A stretch of 64,000 nucleotides of DNA from Pisolithus tinctorius (Eukaryota > Basidiomycota > Agaricomycetes > Boletales > Pisolithaceae), in contig JANFAH010000006.1 of the NCBI GenBank assembly GCA_024663395.1, positions 3,141,001 to 3,205,000 of the forward strand, given 5' to 3'. Numbering within the stretch: position 1 is the first letter of the stretch; the number at the start of each line of letters is the position of its first letter. Below are positions 1 to 11,503 of this stretch, in pieces. The notes beneath the pieces were generated by a model. That model worked only from the letters and a program-made list of their open reading frames with translations. It was not told where the DNA came from and made no database searches. Both the position numbers and the translations under genes were made by a program.

Positions 1-2
1 GC

Positions 3-1535
3 TCATCTATGCGTCGCTGTTGGGAATTCTTGGACATGACAAGTAGAAGCTTTGCTGCAGTTATAAAGGAGTTGGAAGGAGACCTTGCACGAACGGTGAG
101 TTGAGTTACTTCCAAGCGCTCACAGGCAGGCGCTGCTAGCTTCATACTTCAGAATTGTGCTGCTTTTGGTCCCTCCGTTAACTGATTTTTTCTTCTTTTT
201 ACTTCCAGATTTGCATTTACTACTTGGTCTTACGGGGTCTGGACACCATTGAGGATGACATGACTATTGCGGACGAAATCAAGCAACCTATGCTTAGGGC
301 TTTTCACGAAAAGACCGTGACGCCTGGTTGGTCCTTCTCTGGCAACGGCCCCGACGAGAAGGATAGACAACTTCTAGTCGAATATGATACCGTCGTTGAG
401 GAGGTGAACCGTCTCGCTCCGCAGTACGAATTTTTTCACGTGCATGCATTCACTGCCTCACTTCTGGTACCTTAGGTACAAGGTCATCATTCTTGACATC
501 TGCCAAAAAATGGAGGTTGGCATGGCGGATTACGCCCATAAGGCTGCCACTACAGGTTCTGTATACCTCGAGACAGTCGCCGAGTACGACCTCTATTGTC
601 ATTATGTCGCTGGCCTCGTGGGTGAAGGTCTCACTCGTATATGGGGTGCCTCCGGAAAGGAATCCCCATGGCTGTGCGATCAAATGGAACTCGCCAATTC
701 TATGGGGCTTCTACTACAGAAGACCAATATCATCCGTGACTTCCGGGAAGACGTCGAGCAGAGGCGGTTTTTCTGGCCAAGGGAGATCTGGGCCAAGTAC
801 GGGTTCGAGGAGATGAAAGATATGTTTGAAAAGGGCGACGTGGAACATGCAACGTGGATACAAAGCGGCATGATCGTGGACGCTCTTCGACATGCATGTG
901 ACTCTTTGGACTATCTTCGGCTGCTCAAGAATCAGAGCGTGTTCGTATTCTGTGCCGTGCCGGCGTGTATGGCTATGGCGACCCTTGCACTTTGTTTCAT
1001 GAACCCTGAAATGTTTCAACGAAACATAAAAATTAGAAAAGCGCAAGCTGCCGATGTATGTTCCCCACTCGATGTTGTGCGCCGCGCCAGTGCTTATGGT
1101 TGTTCTAGCTTATAATGCGATCTACAAACGCTAGGGATGTCGCCCTTATATTCCGGGAATACGCTCGCAAGATTCATGCGAAGGCGAAGCCACAGGATCC
1201 CAACTTTCTTCGCATATCCGTGATGTGTGGCAAGGTATGAGGTTCTTTATGTTGGTTATCCCCACGTTATCAACTCTGGTGTTCAGATTGAACTGTGGTG
1301 CGAACAAAACTACCCATCCTTTATCATCCTGGAAGGGAACCGCATCACTTACGATCCATCGGACAAACGGACGGTAGTGATTAAGATGGAAGAAAAGCGG
1401 GCCGAGGCTTCGACACCATCAGATTCTGATATGCTCCCATGGGAGCTAGCTACCTATATCGTTGGTGCCTTTGCCCTTGTCATCAGTCTCAGCGCCCTCG
1501 TTGGGTATGTTGTTCTCAAAGTGTATGGAGAGTAG
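3..1535 (+). CDS. ERG9: Squalene synthase (farnesyl-diphosphate farnesyltransferase), 5' end outside the window
   Basis: This enzyme joins two farnesyl diphosphates into squalene, the first committed step to ergosterol, at the ER membrane. Five exons can be joined: 3-95, 209-423, 476-1055, 1109-1234 and 1287-1535, with introns of 113, 52, 53 and 52 bp; all junctions keep frame. Visible family motifs are TSRSFAAVI in the first exon, the first aspartate-rich motif LRGLDTIEDDM, the GLVGEGL segment, and the second aspartate-rich motif NIIRDFREDVEQRRFFWP. The last exon ends in a hydrophobic segment (residues from WELATYIVGAFALV) that fits the usual C-terminal membrane anchor. The visible part is 420 residues; roughly the first 60 of a typical 480 are missing upstream. 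No lesion was seen. Confidence 0.95.
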
Positions 1536-1699
1536 CAAATTTCTTTCCCTGTTGAGACTTAGTATGACGTATGATACCTACGTCGCGTTTCCATTTTGGA
1601 TCGATTTCCGCAGGATGGTAGTCTTAGCATGAATCATATTTGCGTCGACACCGTGATTAGACCGAAGAGTTATAAACCACCCTGTGTCTCACTACAACG

Positions 1700-2791
1700 C
1701 AAATGGAGCCTCAATGCTGTGCATATTGGACATCATATGACAGGCTGCCTGCGACTATAACTACTGGTACAAAGAAATCCCCTCTCCTTAACGTTGTGAT
1801 TCGTTCAGAGAAAAAAACATGGATTAGACCCTTATTGTTCAGATGATGGTGAATTGCGGTATACATATGTTGCACAAGGTTTGCACCCTGTGTTTAACAG
1901 TCGAATACGACACCACTTCTCTTGGACAACGTTGATGACAGCTAGTGTAGAGTTTGGCCCTCCAAAATGACGCCCAATACCATCTATCAAAAGACTGTCT
2001 GATGTAGTCGTTGGCGTGACATCGAAAGGGTTGACGTGGTACCTGTGAAATGTGAGCTTTTCAACTCCGTTTCAAGAAACCGAGACGCAAACCAATCAAC
2101 AAATGCGATAGCGGTGGACACTGCGGAGAAATGTCTGCTGCGTTCGTCGCGAAGGGGCGTCTATTGGGGGAGACCCATATCGTACATGTTCGAGTACGGA
2201 TTGTGGGAGTCATACACAATTAATGGGTCACGCAGCCCCTCGCAATACTGTAGGCGGATCAAAACGTCCCTGCCTGACTGGGAACCGCAAAGTTATAAAG
2301 AAACAAGTTACCAGGTGCTATTGAATACTGAGTCATGAAAGCGTTGCCATCCATAGCATTTATTGTGATGCTGCAAAATGCCATGCCAATGCTATGGAGC
2401 CTAATGAGATCCTTGTTTTCTGGAAAACGAAAACCGCACCGACGATGAACGTGCTCCTATTTATCGATTCATTGGTGAGCGAGTCGACGATGATGACACT
2501 GAATGTAGACTCCTGTTGGTTGACTAGTTTGAGTGTGCCGGGAATACATCGAGGATTAAATGTACGGTACCTTTCTTCCAACAAGGACTGGCCCGGAAGT
2601 GTCTCCGTTCACAACAAATGCGCTGAAAATATGCCCCGATCACGGTTTGGAGTAAGTAACGGAAATTTACCTTCTGCTGTAACCATCTGGTGATACTACG
2701 CATTTGAGATAGTGAGTTGGGCACCTCTGGCTACCTTGATACTGGCGGCTGAAATACCAAGCCAGCGAATTTCGAGAGGGAGTACTACCAT
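1700..2791 (-). pseudogene. Laccase relic (N-terminal half only, multiple lesions)
   Basis: Read on the minus strand, this stretch follows the laccase at 8478-10486 in order. It begins with a signal-peptide-like start at 2791 and a SRR splice context near 2672. NGDTSGPVL, a DSLTNES block and HWHGILQHH (copper ligand loop L1) near 2390 follow, then QYCEGLRDPL near 2250 and YHVNPFDV..LLIDGIGRHFGGPNSTL near 1930-2040. Lesions seen: a one-base loss just before the SPDGYSRR segment, a frameshift after HWHGILQHH, loss of the WYHSH copper loop (L2), and stop codons beyond about 1830. The C-terminal copper loops L3 and L4 are absent. The relic is an older paralogue of the intact laccase 6 kb away on the same strand. 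Confidence 0.8.
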
Positions 2792-4288
2792 AGTAAACCA
2801 TTTTTCAGCATGCGATTTCTCGACATACTTATATGTGGCCAGCGTTATCGCCTTTCTCAATAAAGGTACCACGCGAGGCCGAAGAGAGTGCCGAAAACGG
2901 ATTACGCTGGAAGTCTCAATAGCCGACCGAGCTTCTGCCTGAAAGTTTGAAACTGACATTTGGATCCGCATCAGGGACGACGAAACACAAAGCCAAGAGG
3001 ATGGAGATGTTGAGCGACGGGCACCGACTCAGATGAACACAGATTGTCCGTCTGCCAGAACAACCCAAACCCGAGCAGCTCAAAGTGGATTAACCATGCA
3101 TGGATTCTGGCGATTCATCACTTTCTTGGGCAATGCTACAGTTGTTTGTGAGTCCGCGGATTACAGCTTGTTACGATGTTCGTAGCCTTCGAGAAGGCAC
3201 ATACTCTCAGTATGTACATTTAAGCCGATGAGATTAGCCGGACGAGTACCTCGGAAACCTTGCAAGGGTAGATAAGAGGACACGCCAGAAACAACAATAT
3301 CCCCTGTGGTTAACTTGATCGGACAGCGCTTGTTGATGGCGGCCGAAAAGCACTGGCCACAAGGCGACGACGTGAAATGTCTACAAGCATCGCCCAGTCA
3401 TAAGGCGGCCTCACGTGCCTCTCCGAAGAACAGGTAGTCAGCCCCTAACACAATCCCTGGCGTTGTTCAGGAATTCACCTTGGATTTAAGACGCTTTAAG
3501 ATTTGCGCTGCTTCATTCCACGGAGGGGTATTTGATCATCCCATCTTTCAAACAACGGATTGTGTGGCATGGGTGAAGCCTTTCGTACGCGCTCCTTCAT
3601 TGAAAAGGGGAGGCTTGGTTTAAGATCGGGAAACCAACAGCTACGAATGATGACTGGGGAATGAGCACGGGACATTTCAGATGTTGCGAAAACTACCTGC
3701 ATGTATAAATGATAGTATGAGCGTCCGAGCCTGGAAAGAAAAGGTTCGCACGGGTGTAGAGCAACATATCTAAAATGGTTTCGGACTGAAGTTTCAGCGC
3801 TGGTGGTGTAAGCAGTGATGCAGAGGGATGGGATTTGGATGGACCCACCAAAAATCACATAAACCTGTCAACATGTTGCATCAGTGCCAGCATCAGTGAT
3901 ACCAAATCCTTGCTTCATCCACGTCTCTGATGGAATCAGATCCCATAACGGAGTAGCGTGTTTCTGAGGAAGCTGGAGAAGAGCACACCCAGTGGAAGAT
4001 TAGATAATATATGCAGGGACGCCAGTCACCTGGCAGTAGACTCTTTCACGGTCATACAACAGGTTCTCGTATGCTTAGAAACGAGATGGCAACTGCTGCT
4101 TGAAAGCTGAGGCTGAGATTGTGAGGGTGTCTCCGGTTGTCGAGGAGCGTGCTCTTGGTGCCCAAGACAAACTCCTCTGCCACACCTGGTGTTGAGACAA
4201 CTATTCGATCGATCGTGGAGGTGACGAGCCCGTTTACTGCATCAAAAGCAACATAATCCAACAAGACCAACGACTCCTATGGTACTAG
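2792..4288. other. Intergenic, no gene recognised
   Basis: No ORF here shows domain motifs or a believable exon chain. Two short minus-strand ORFs (3496-3858 and 4052-4270) have no recognisable similarity. The second lies just past the stop codon of the MGS1-like gene and is probably chance. Confidence 0.5.
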
Positions 4289-6434
4289 CTATTTGACGGG
4301 ACGACCACACCAGAGACTGCCGCCGTTACATTGCATCTCCCAGTGTCGCAACGCAACTTCATCCCAGAGTTTGTCCGACATGTCTCCGGCCTCCTTCAAG
4401 ATTGTATTACGTTTGACGGGTGACGGTAAGTACTCATTATGGACCGGATGTCTGTGATGGTGATGTACATCAATATAGTCACCGTAGAGGAGATGATGTC
4501 CTCACGCATAACTGGGGTTATACTTGTATCCCTCAGAGTATCCGAGTTCCTTCATGAGATTTGTTGGCGCGTTTCGCATTGCCATCGGAACAGGCAAGCC
4601 GGTATCTGATTTTGCGGCTTCTTCCGCACGCTTATATGCCTCGTAAGCGCGTGTACTCTTTGGAGCCTCCGCAAGGTATGCAACGAGATGAGCCAGGTTA
4701 ATACGGCACTCTGGCATTCCGATTTGTTGACAGGCATGAAGGGTAGCGATTGCCTAGCTGTTGGTTAGTATAAATGCGGCATTGCCAAGTAGTCCACCTT
4801 CACCAGGGGCAAAGCTTGGTTATCCGCAAGCCCTACGTCCTCGCTGGCACAGACAACCAGCCTCCGCGCAATATACACAGGATCCTCTCCTGCACAGAGC
4901 ATCCGTGCTAGCCAATACACGGCAGCGCTTCCATGGCTACCTCGGATACTCTTATGCAGAGCTGATATCATATCATAGCGACTGTCCCCTGTGCGGTCAT
5001 AGGATGTGGACACCGAGTGGCGCATTGAGGCAATTACATCATCTTCCGGGATGTCCTTGGAACAGAGAACAAGTTCAAGTAAGGATAATGCAGTCCTTGC
5101 ATCACCACAAGAGAGCGAAACAATAGATGATATCACCCGTTCGGTGATCTGGGAAAATGAAGGGCATGTAGACTCTTGCGAGTTGTTAGATGCTTGGGAG
5201 CTTCCACCTGCGTCCTGAGAGCGCGAGGGCTCCACGGTGTGAGGCTTGCTAGTGCTGGGCATGCAATTAACCCGCCTTATTGCTCTCGTGATGATATCTT
5301 GTATATCTTCCTCGGTGAGACGGTCTAGTGTCAACACGCTTGCTTTTCAGGTGTATAAACATGAAGTTTCAATATAGTACGACGTACCGACATCGACTTA
5401 AAAGTGCACTGGTCAGCTTAAATGATGGGTTCTCAGTAGTTGCTCCTATCAACTTGTCTTGGCATGAGTGACCATGTTGGGATTTGCAAATACGGACATC
5501 GGCACTCTCACCTGTATTTGGCCCTGTTCAACATAAGGTAGAAAGATATCCTAGGCGTACTTCATACGTAGAGTTTTTTGAGACGGGTCAGACACACCTG
5601 TTGCGCTTTACTGAAGCGATGGATTTCGTCCAAGAACAATACCGTCTTCCTGGCAAATAGTCAACGTTAACTCTGGCAGACCATTGGAATGCACCCAACT
5701 TTCCTGTCAAAGCAAGTATCCTCTTTGCCTCCTCGAACACCGCGCGAACATCGTTGATCCCTGATGAGGTAGCACTCAGCTCCTTGAACGTACAATCAGC
5801 CTCGCGAGCCAGTAGTCTAGAAAGCGTGGTCTTTCCGCAACTTATGTAGCATTCAGCATGATCACCGATCATTGGACAACTGACAGACTTACCCAGGAGG
5901 TCCCCAAAGTATGATGCTGCCAAGGTTTCCACTACCAAGTAAGTTCATCAAGACCGAGCCGGGGTTCGTGAGATGTTTTTGTCCAACAAACTCGCTCAGG
6001 GCTTGTGGACGAAGTCTATCCGCAAGTGGTGCACCTGCCCGTGCGACGGGTTCCAACGCTCTCACCCGTTTCGCTTGGGACTGCTGCGTCAGAGCGAGTG
6101 GCCCTACTTTTCGTTTAGTTCCCGTAGACACATCTGCATGTTTTGGAGAGGTGTCTGGAGCAGACTGTTTAGTCTCGCGACCCTTGACAAAGATTGGTGG
6201 AATCTTGCTTGCTGAATCATTCTTGCAGAGAACCTGCGAGGAAGCCCCAGCGTTGTTCGAGTCCGAGTCCTTCCCGACTACGTGCTCTGAGCATCCGCTG
6301 TCTATGTGCGCGTTGATCTCACGTTCTGAAACAGCATCAGCAAAATCGTCCAGATCTAGCAAGGCCTTGCTAGGCCTTGCTAGGCTTACTCGGCCTAGTA
6401 GAAGTTCAGTGCCTAACAAGGATGTAGTCTGCAC
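4289..6434 (-). CDS. MGS1: MGS1/WRNIP1-family AAA+ ATPase (replication fork maintenance)
   Basis: This family couples ATP hydrolysis to control of DNA polymerase delta and ubiquitinated PCNA at stalled forks in the nucleus. Eight exons join in frame: 5893-6434, 5700-5840, 5598-5649, 5512-5550, 5388-5452, 4804-5338, 4506-4753 and 4289-4451, with introns of 47-59 bp, giving 594 residues (yeast Mgs1 is of similar size). Walker A GPPGCGKTT is split by intron 1. Walker B is [24 protein letters not shown] follows, then the lid region and the family hallmarks [27 protein letters not shown] and EYLP near the end. Only the second half of the N-terminal UBZ finger is present (INAHIDSGC); no CxxC partner was found upstream. 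The acceptor-like TTTCAG at 6326 suggests the true first exon may lie elsewhere, so the start at 6434 is the weakest part of the model. Confidence 0.9.
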
Positions 6435-6560
6435 AGCATAGGTGCTGCTAGCCTCACAACTTCTACTAGGCCAAGCAGTCTCTGGCCAGCCTTGCTAGGC
6501 CCTGCTCGGCTTGCTAGTTCTCGTTACCTTTACTGCTAGTTTACTCAACCTTACTAGGAC
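6354..6560. repeat. CTAGGCCTTG-type short repeat cluster, left
   Basis: Repeated GGCCTTGCTAGG words run along this stretch, for example three nearly joined units at 6358-6390 and more at 6459-6520. The cluster covers the putative start of the MGS1-like gene. A similar cluster lies at 7826-7956, so the two may bracket a non-autonomous element of about 1.6 kb. Confidence 0.6.
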
Positions 6561-7825
6561 TGGTTTTAATCACCAAACCACATATATTAGCCCATACTAT
6601 GATACACAGTGGACTAGACATCGCAGAGGCAAGGGGGGAACACAACCATGTGCAAGAGAACAAATACCGGAGCACACGAAGACACAAACCAACATGCAAA
6701 TAATAACAACGGCAGAATGGATGAAGAGCAGAACTGATGAGCGAACCTGAAATGACAATGGTAGATGGCATGAGGCAGATGAAATGGTGTACAAGAGAGT
6801 AAATACCAAATACGAAGAACCAGAAACCATGGGCGTGCTTCCTCCCACCATGTCTGCATGACTTGCAGGTTAGAAGGGGTCAACTATATGCGCATACATT
6901 TACCTTACTCACCAAACTCACATGTGTGAAGGCATTGTTTGTCATCACTACACTCCCGATATAAGGTTAAGACCCTGAGGCATGTCAGTGCCCGTGCAAG
7001 GCATTAAAACAAAAAACAAAAAAAAACTTACAAGGGAATGTCACCATATTGACCATGGAAATCATAAGTCTATGCTGTGACACGTCCACATTATGCATTG
7101 ATACTGGCAATTTGGACAGGGTAAGTCAATGAGCAGTGGGATCTGTGACAAGCAGAGAAGAGGGGACGAAAGAGATGGGCGAAATGAGAGGGAGGATCTT
7201 TAAAAGAGCCAGGGGAGTCTGATCAAAAATGTCCTAAAAGGGACAATTAGTATGCTGGACATTGAGTGGCCTCTAGGCTATAGAGACTGTGCATGAGTTA
7301 CCTGCAGTATTGTGTCCATTTGTCGTCCATGTCCCAGCTGTGGAGGATGACCCGAACAGCTCGAGATCCTTAAGGACGTCAAGATCCTCGAACCTGTCAG
7401 CAACCACATGTCATCCTTACTAAGCCAGTGGCTCCATTGTCAGAAGTCGGTGGAATGTGACACTGCTGGATCTGAGAGCGAGCAATCCGTTCCTAGCAAT
7501 ATACTTATTCCTGACAATCTGGCTGATGAGATGGACTGGAGGAGTACAGATATAGCAACCTAGAGAAGTGAGCACGAAGCAGCTGACTCAGGTTCAGGTG
7601 ATGAAGTCCAGGACTTCAACTTTGACAACAGATTCGAGCATGCCAGTCATTGATGGTATCATTCTAATCTGCAAGTTTGCATGATAGTGTCATCAAATGT
7701 ATTGTAATGCCACATGCAAGAGTGTATCTCATACTAGTGGTAATATATGTACATTTACAATGAGTCTATCAAAGGAGTTGGACAAATCAAATCTCGAGTG
7801 TCGCCTACAGGCTAGTGTGCAAGCC
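6561..7825. other. Gene-free segment between two repeat clusters
   Basis: AT-richer sequence without a believable ORF or exon chain. Position and flanks fit a non-autonomous mobile element inserted between the MGS1-like gene and the laccase. I saw no clear terminal inverted repeat or target duplication. Confidence 0.4.
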
Positions 7826-7956
7826 CCATTTATCACCTAGCTAGGCCTTGCAAGCCCTGGTCATCACCTGGCTAGGCCTAGCAGATACGTGCCAGCTCTT
7901 CCGAGGCTAGCAAGGTCCTAGCTAGGCGCACCGGATTCTGCCGGGCTCTGCTAGGT
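7826..7956. repeat. CTAGGCCTTG-type short repeat cluster, right
   Basis: CTAGGCCTTGCAAG, GGCTAGGCCTAGCAG and GGCTAGCAAGG words repeat here, similar to the cluster at 6354-6560. The sequence from about 7957 to 8477 is unassigned 3' flank of the laccase. Confidence 0.55.
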
Positions 7957-8477
7957 CTGGGTGGTTTTGCTGATGAGACAGCGAACAGATAGGGCTGCGA
8001 AGATAAACCAGGCTTGGCTTCAGTCATTCCCATTGCGCCGCTGGAGATGCGCGGACCGACCATGTTACTGTCAATATTTTACATTACCTCCAGCGCCTGA
8101 TTTAATTGTAGGGGATACGGAACATACCAGTAGACATGTTGTTTGCTGGTTGTGCCAGAACTGAACTGAGAGCTAATATGTTGGGTTGTATGTATCACAG
8201 GCTAATAGTTACCACGCAAACGTCTGAACGGGTCGAACCATATTCTCCTTGATAAGTCAAAGCAATCAATTACTTACTTAACCTATGTACTCGACGACAG
8301 TAGCACTTCCTACGGGTACTAATAGTCCAACACTACATAGATTGAGCGAATCCTTAAAAAAGCGAACGACAAAAACGAGTGGGTTAGGAACTTGTTGTAC
8401 TAAGAGAATCCGAAAGGCCCGCAAGAAGTCTGTGCATCGCTCTCACTATTTCTTCACCGCAGGCAGAGCACCATTTT

Positions 8478-10486
8478 CTACTGGTCCGAAGGTGCAAGGG
8501 AATCATAGACAGGACAGAGATTCTGCCAAGCAGCTACAGCGCAGTTCAGTTGCATACAGTTCATACCATGAATGGAAACATACAGTTTACGGGATCCGCT
8601 TTCGTGGTTCCGTTTGGATCCTCAGCAAACACGACAGCCATGCCCCGGTACAAATGCCAGTCAATGTGGCTACAATAACTATCAGCATTTGCTTGAGATG
8701 AGCTATAGCACTACCCACCAATGCAAGAACCACGGTCCAGAATTGTCCGTGACAAAGCGAACAGTCACATTGTCCGTGTTGGCGCCAATATTGACAGTGT
8801 CGCGTACGACGGGGTTGACGTAGTTATAGGCTGTGCTATTCGCACTCCTCACAACATAGAAGGCATGCTAAAAGGGATTATCAGGGGCAGAAAAATCAAG
8901 ACCAGATTCTACTTACGCCATGCAAGTGGAACGGGTGCTGTACCATTGTCAGACACTACAAGGCACGAGCGAGACAGTACTCACAGGTGTGGTCAGGAAT
9001 TCTGTGGGGAATGATAGCTCGATGACCTTGTTGTGCGGCAGCGTGTATACCAAACCATGAGGAGCCAACTGCGAGGCAGTAACCGCACCACTAAGAATCT
9101 GCAACAAAACCGGAGTTGATGGTGATTCATAAATGACACCATTCATATAGAAAAGGAGAGTGGTGTTGTCCATAATAGAAACGATATTGATGGAAACGTC
9201 AGCACCGCCAGGGTACGGCAGACCAGGTACGGCGAGCGTCATATTTAACGGATGGAGGTTTGTCTCGTCGAGAACATTATTGAGAACCCAAGTCCTGTTT
9301 GCGGGATCTGTGGCCGGAGCGCCCTCGTATCGCAGAATTCCAGAGTTCAGTCCATCCGAAAAATTCGAGGGGTAACTTCCCGGCAAAGCACGTATCCAGT
9401 AGTTGTCGACCGGCTGGTTGGCCTCCAGAATGAATGAGTATCGTTGCCCAACATAAACAGGTATTTGATTAACGACGAGCGGAAGCGTTTCCTGCCCATC
9501 AGCTTCAATGACAGTCATGTTGTGCATGTCGATCGAGAGAAGAATGTGTGGTTTACAGGCCATGTTGACTACCCGCATACGGTATCGTTTCCCTTGTTGC
9601 ACGGTGGTGACTGATAGATCCACATTTGGACCTCCGGGGTAACGTCCGAGCCCGTTGATGAGGATGCCAGCGGGGTTATCGGCGGCTGCTACATCATAGG
9701 CGTTGACATGATACCTGTGCACGGACGTTAGTGGCACCGCCATACAACTCTTTCTGCTGACTAACCAGTCCATCAAGGTGAGGATGGTTGAAGCTAAAAG
9801 TGCATAAATAAGCACTCTTGCTATGGACACGTTGTAATGGCCTACCATCGTCAACGTCATACAGGTGACGGTAGGGGTCGTTGGGATCATAGAGAACCAG
9901 TGGGCCGCGCAAACCTTCGCAGTATTGAAGATTGAAATGGGAATGGTACCAAAACGTCCCTGCTTGACTGTCCACGGTGAAATTATAAAGGAAAGATTTT
10001 TCGGGGGCGATTGGACACTGCGTCACGAAAGCCGTTCCGTCCATAGCATTGCTATGATGTTGAAATATTCCATGCCAATGCTTGTGACCGAATCAATTAA
10101 ATCCAAGCCTGGATAAACCAAAGAAGAATCATACCACAGTTGTACTCTTATTCATGGACTCGTCAGTGAGATCGTTGGTAACTTTGATTCTCAGGTTATC
10201 GCCCTGTGTGTCGTGGAATTGAGCGCTCGAGGGAAAATTTGGTCATCAACCTACCTTATTCGCTGCGACGAGAGGTCCAACAGCTGGAGAACCATTGATG
10301 ACAATGGCACTTTAGAGGACATTTTCAGCAGGATAGAGTGGCGGTTGCCAGCGACACGCACCTTCTGCTAAAGCCGTCGGGGGCAACCACGGCATTACTA
10401 ATCACGAACTCTGTATCCTTGGTGGCCGCTGAGGCGAGAGTTGCCAGGGCAAGGAAGGAGGTATGCTTCAGAGCTTTCCCCCACAT
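8478..10486 (-). CDS. Laccase (secreted multicopper oxidase), ten exons
   Basis: It oxidises phenols and aromatic amines with reduction of oxygen to water, outside the cell. Exons: 10362-10486, 10255-10309, 10135-10203, 9846-10080, 9766-9793, 8985-9714, 8917-8937, 8719-8867, 8591-8669 and 8478-8522. All junctions hold frame, giving 511 residues, normal for basidiomycete laccases. The start gives a signal peptide ([20 protein letters not shown]). All four copper loops are present: HWHGIFQ, WYHSH, HPFHLHG on its own 21-nt exon, and HCHIDWHL split by an intron. Family blocks YDVDDAST and DWYH are each restored only by splicing. The tail ends [14 protein letters not shown]. The last intron (8523-8590, 68 bp) is the least certain. 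An older relic of the same family lies at 1700-2791. No inactivating lesion was seen. Confidence 0.93.
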
Positions 10487-11503
10487 CACGACTGTGCGAT
10501 ATCTGCCACTGACGCTCCTCGGCGGGTGAGATGGATGCTAGGGATCATTTTTCACCCAAGTACTTTAAGTACTCCGCCATTAACCGAACGACTTCATGAC
10601 TTCGGAACAGGGGCGCTCGGCACTGAAGCGGCTGATCGGCTTCACTGCTTGTTCGGCTACGAGCACCTTGGCTCCACATGTCACTACAGCCATTTAGGCT
10701 ATACTATTTTGGTTGGACGACATTTGACCTGGGGAGGAAGAACGTTGCAAAAAAGTCGCCTCAGCATAGCTTAGGTTTGATAAAGATCACGAAGTAGGAC
10801 GTACACAAGTTCGGAACATCCCCACGATGCCGAACGTGCACCGGACTGATTGACGCGACGAACCTGAGAGCTGGAGAGCTGGAACCTGTAGGAGCTTGTG
10901 CGCACTGTACAGGCTGGGCGCTGAGCGCTTGAGCCGTTGAACATTTCGGTCATTCTCACCTATAGTTATAAATGGTTGATCGGGCACAGTTATTACTGAC
11001 ACGCACCGCTTTTACTTATGGAATCAAGTCTTAAACCACACATTTTATAGAGTGGCGGGTTACAGATTCAGTTAGGTGTAAGCGTTTAAATAGACAAAGA
11101 AACGAAGTGCAGGGGCGACAATGTTACAGTTGCAAAAATCCAGACAACAGATATCGCCGCGCTGGGTAAACACCAAAGTTAACTCAGTCAGAATCGGCGC
11201 ATGAATCTCCGCTTGAGATATCTGATCGTGCCTGCTTTGTTCTGTTTGTATGGTAACCGACCTAACGTTATTACGGTGAGGCAATTCTCGGCTGTCCGGT
11301 TTGTTACCGAGCTTGAGAGGCAATTTTATTCTCTGCAAGCTTAGTTTTATGGGGACAGGGCGTTGCAAAAATGAGCAATGGGCCTGCGTTCGAAAATGGG
11401 ATCCTGAGCTATAAACTACCTATATATGTATACATATATCTCCCGCGACAAGCATCGTGCATTGGGTGCTAAAAATACTGTTTGTAAAGGATGGCGTCCA
11501 AAA
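10487..11503. other. Upstream region of the laccase
   Basis: About 1 kb separates the laccase start from the stop of the next minus-strand gene and should contain the laccase promoter. I see no ORF with recognisable content. A near-palindrome AGTACTTTAAGTACT lies about 75-90 bp upstream of the laccase start codon. No metal- or xenobiotic-response element can be called with confidence by eye. Confidence 0.4.

Noticed and set aside
9694..10044. Apparent frameshift in the laccase around the DWYH motif
   Set aside because: A 51-bp intron at 9715-9765 with GTTAGT donor, CTAAC branch word and CACAG acceptor restores [10 protein letters not shown] exactly, so the gene is intact there.
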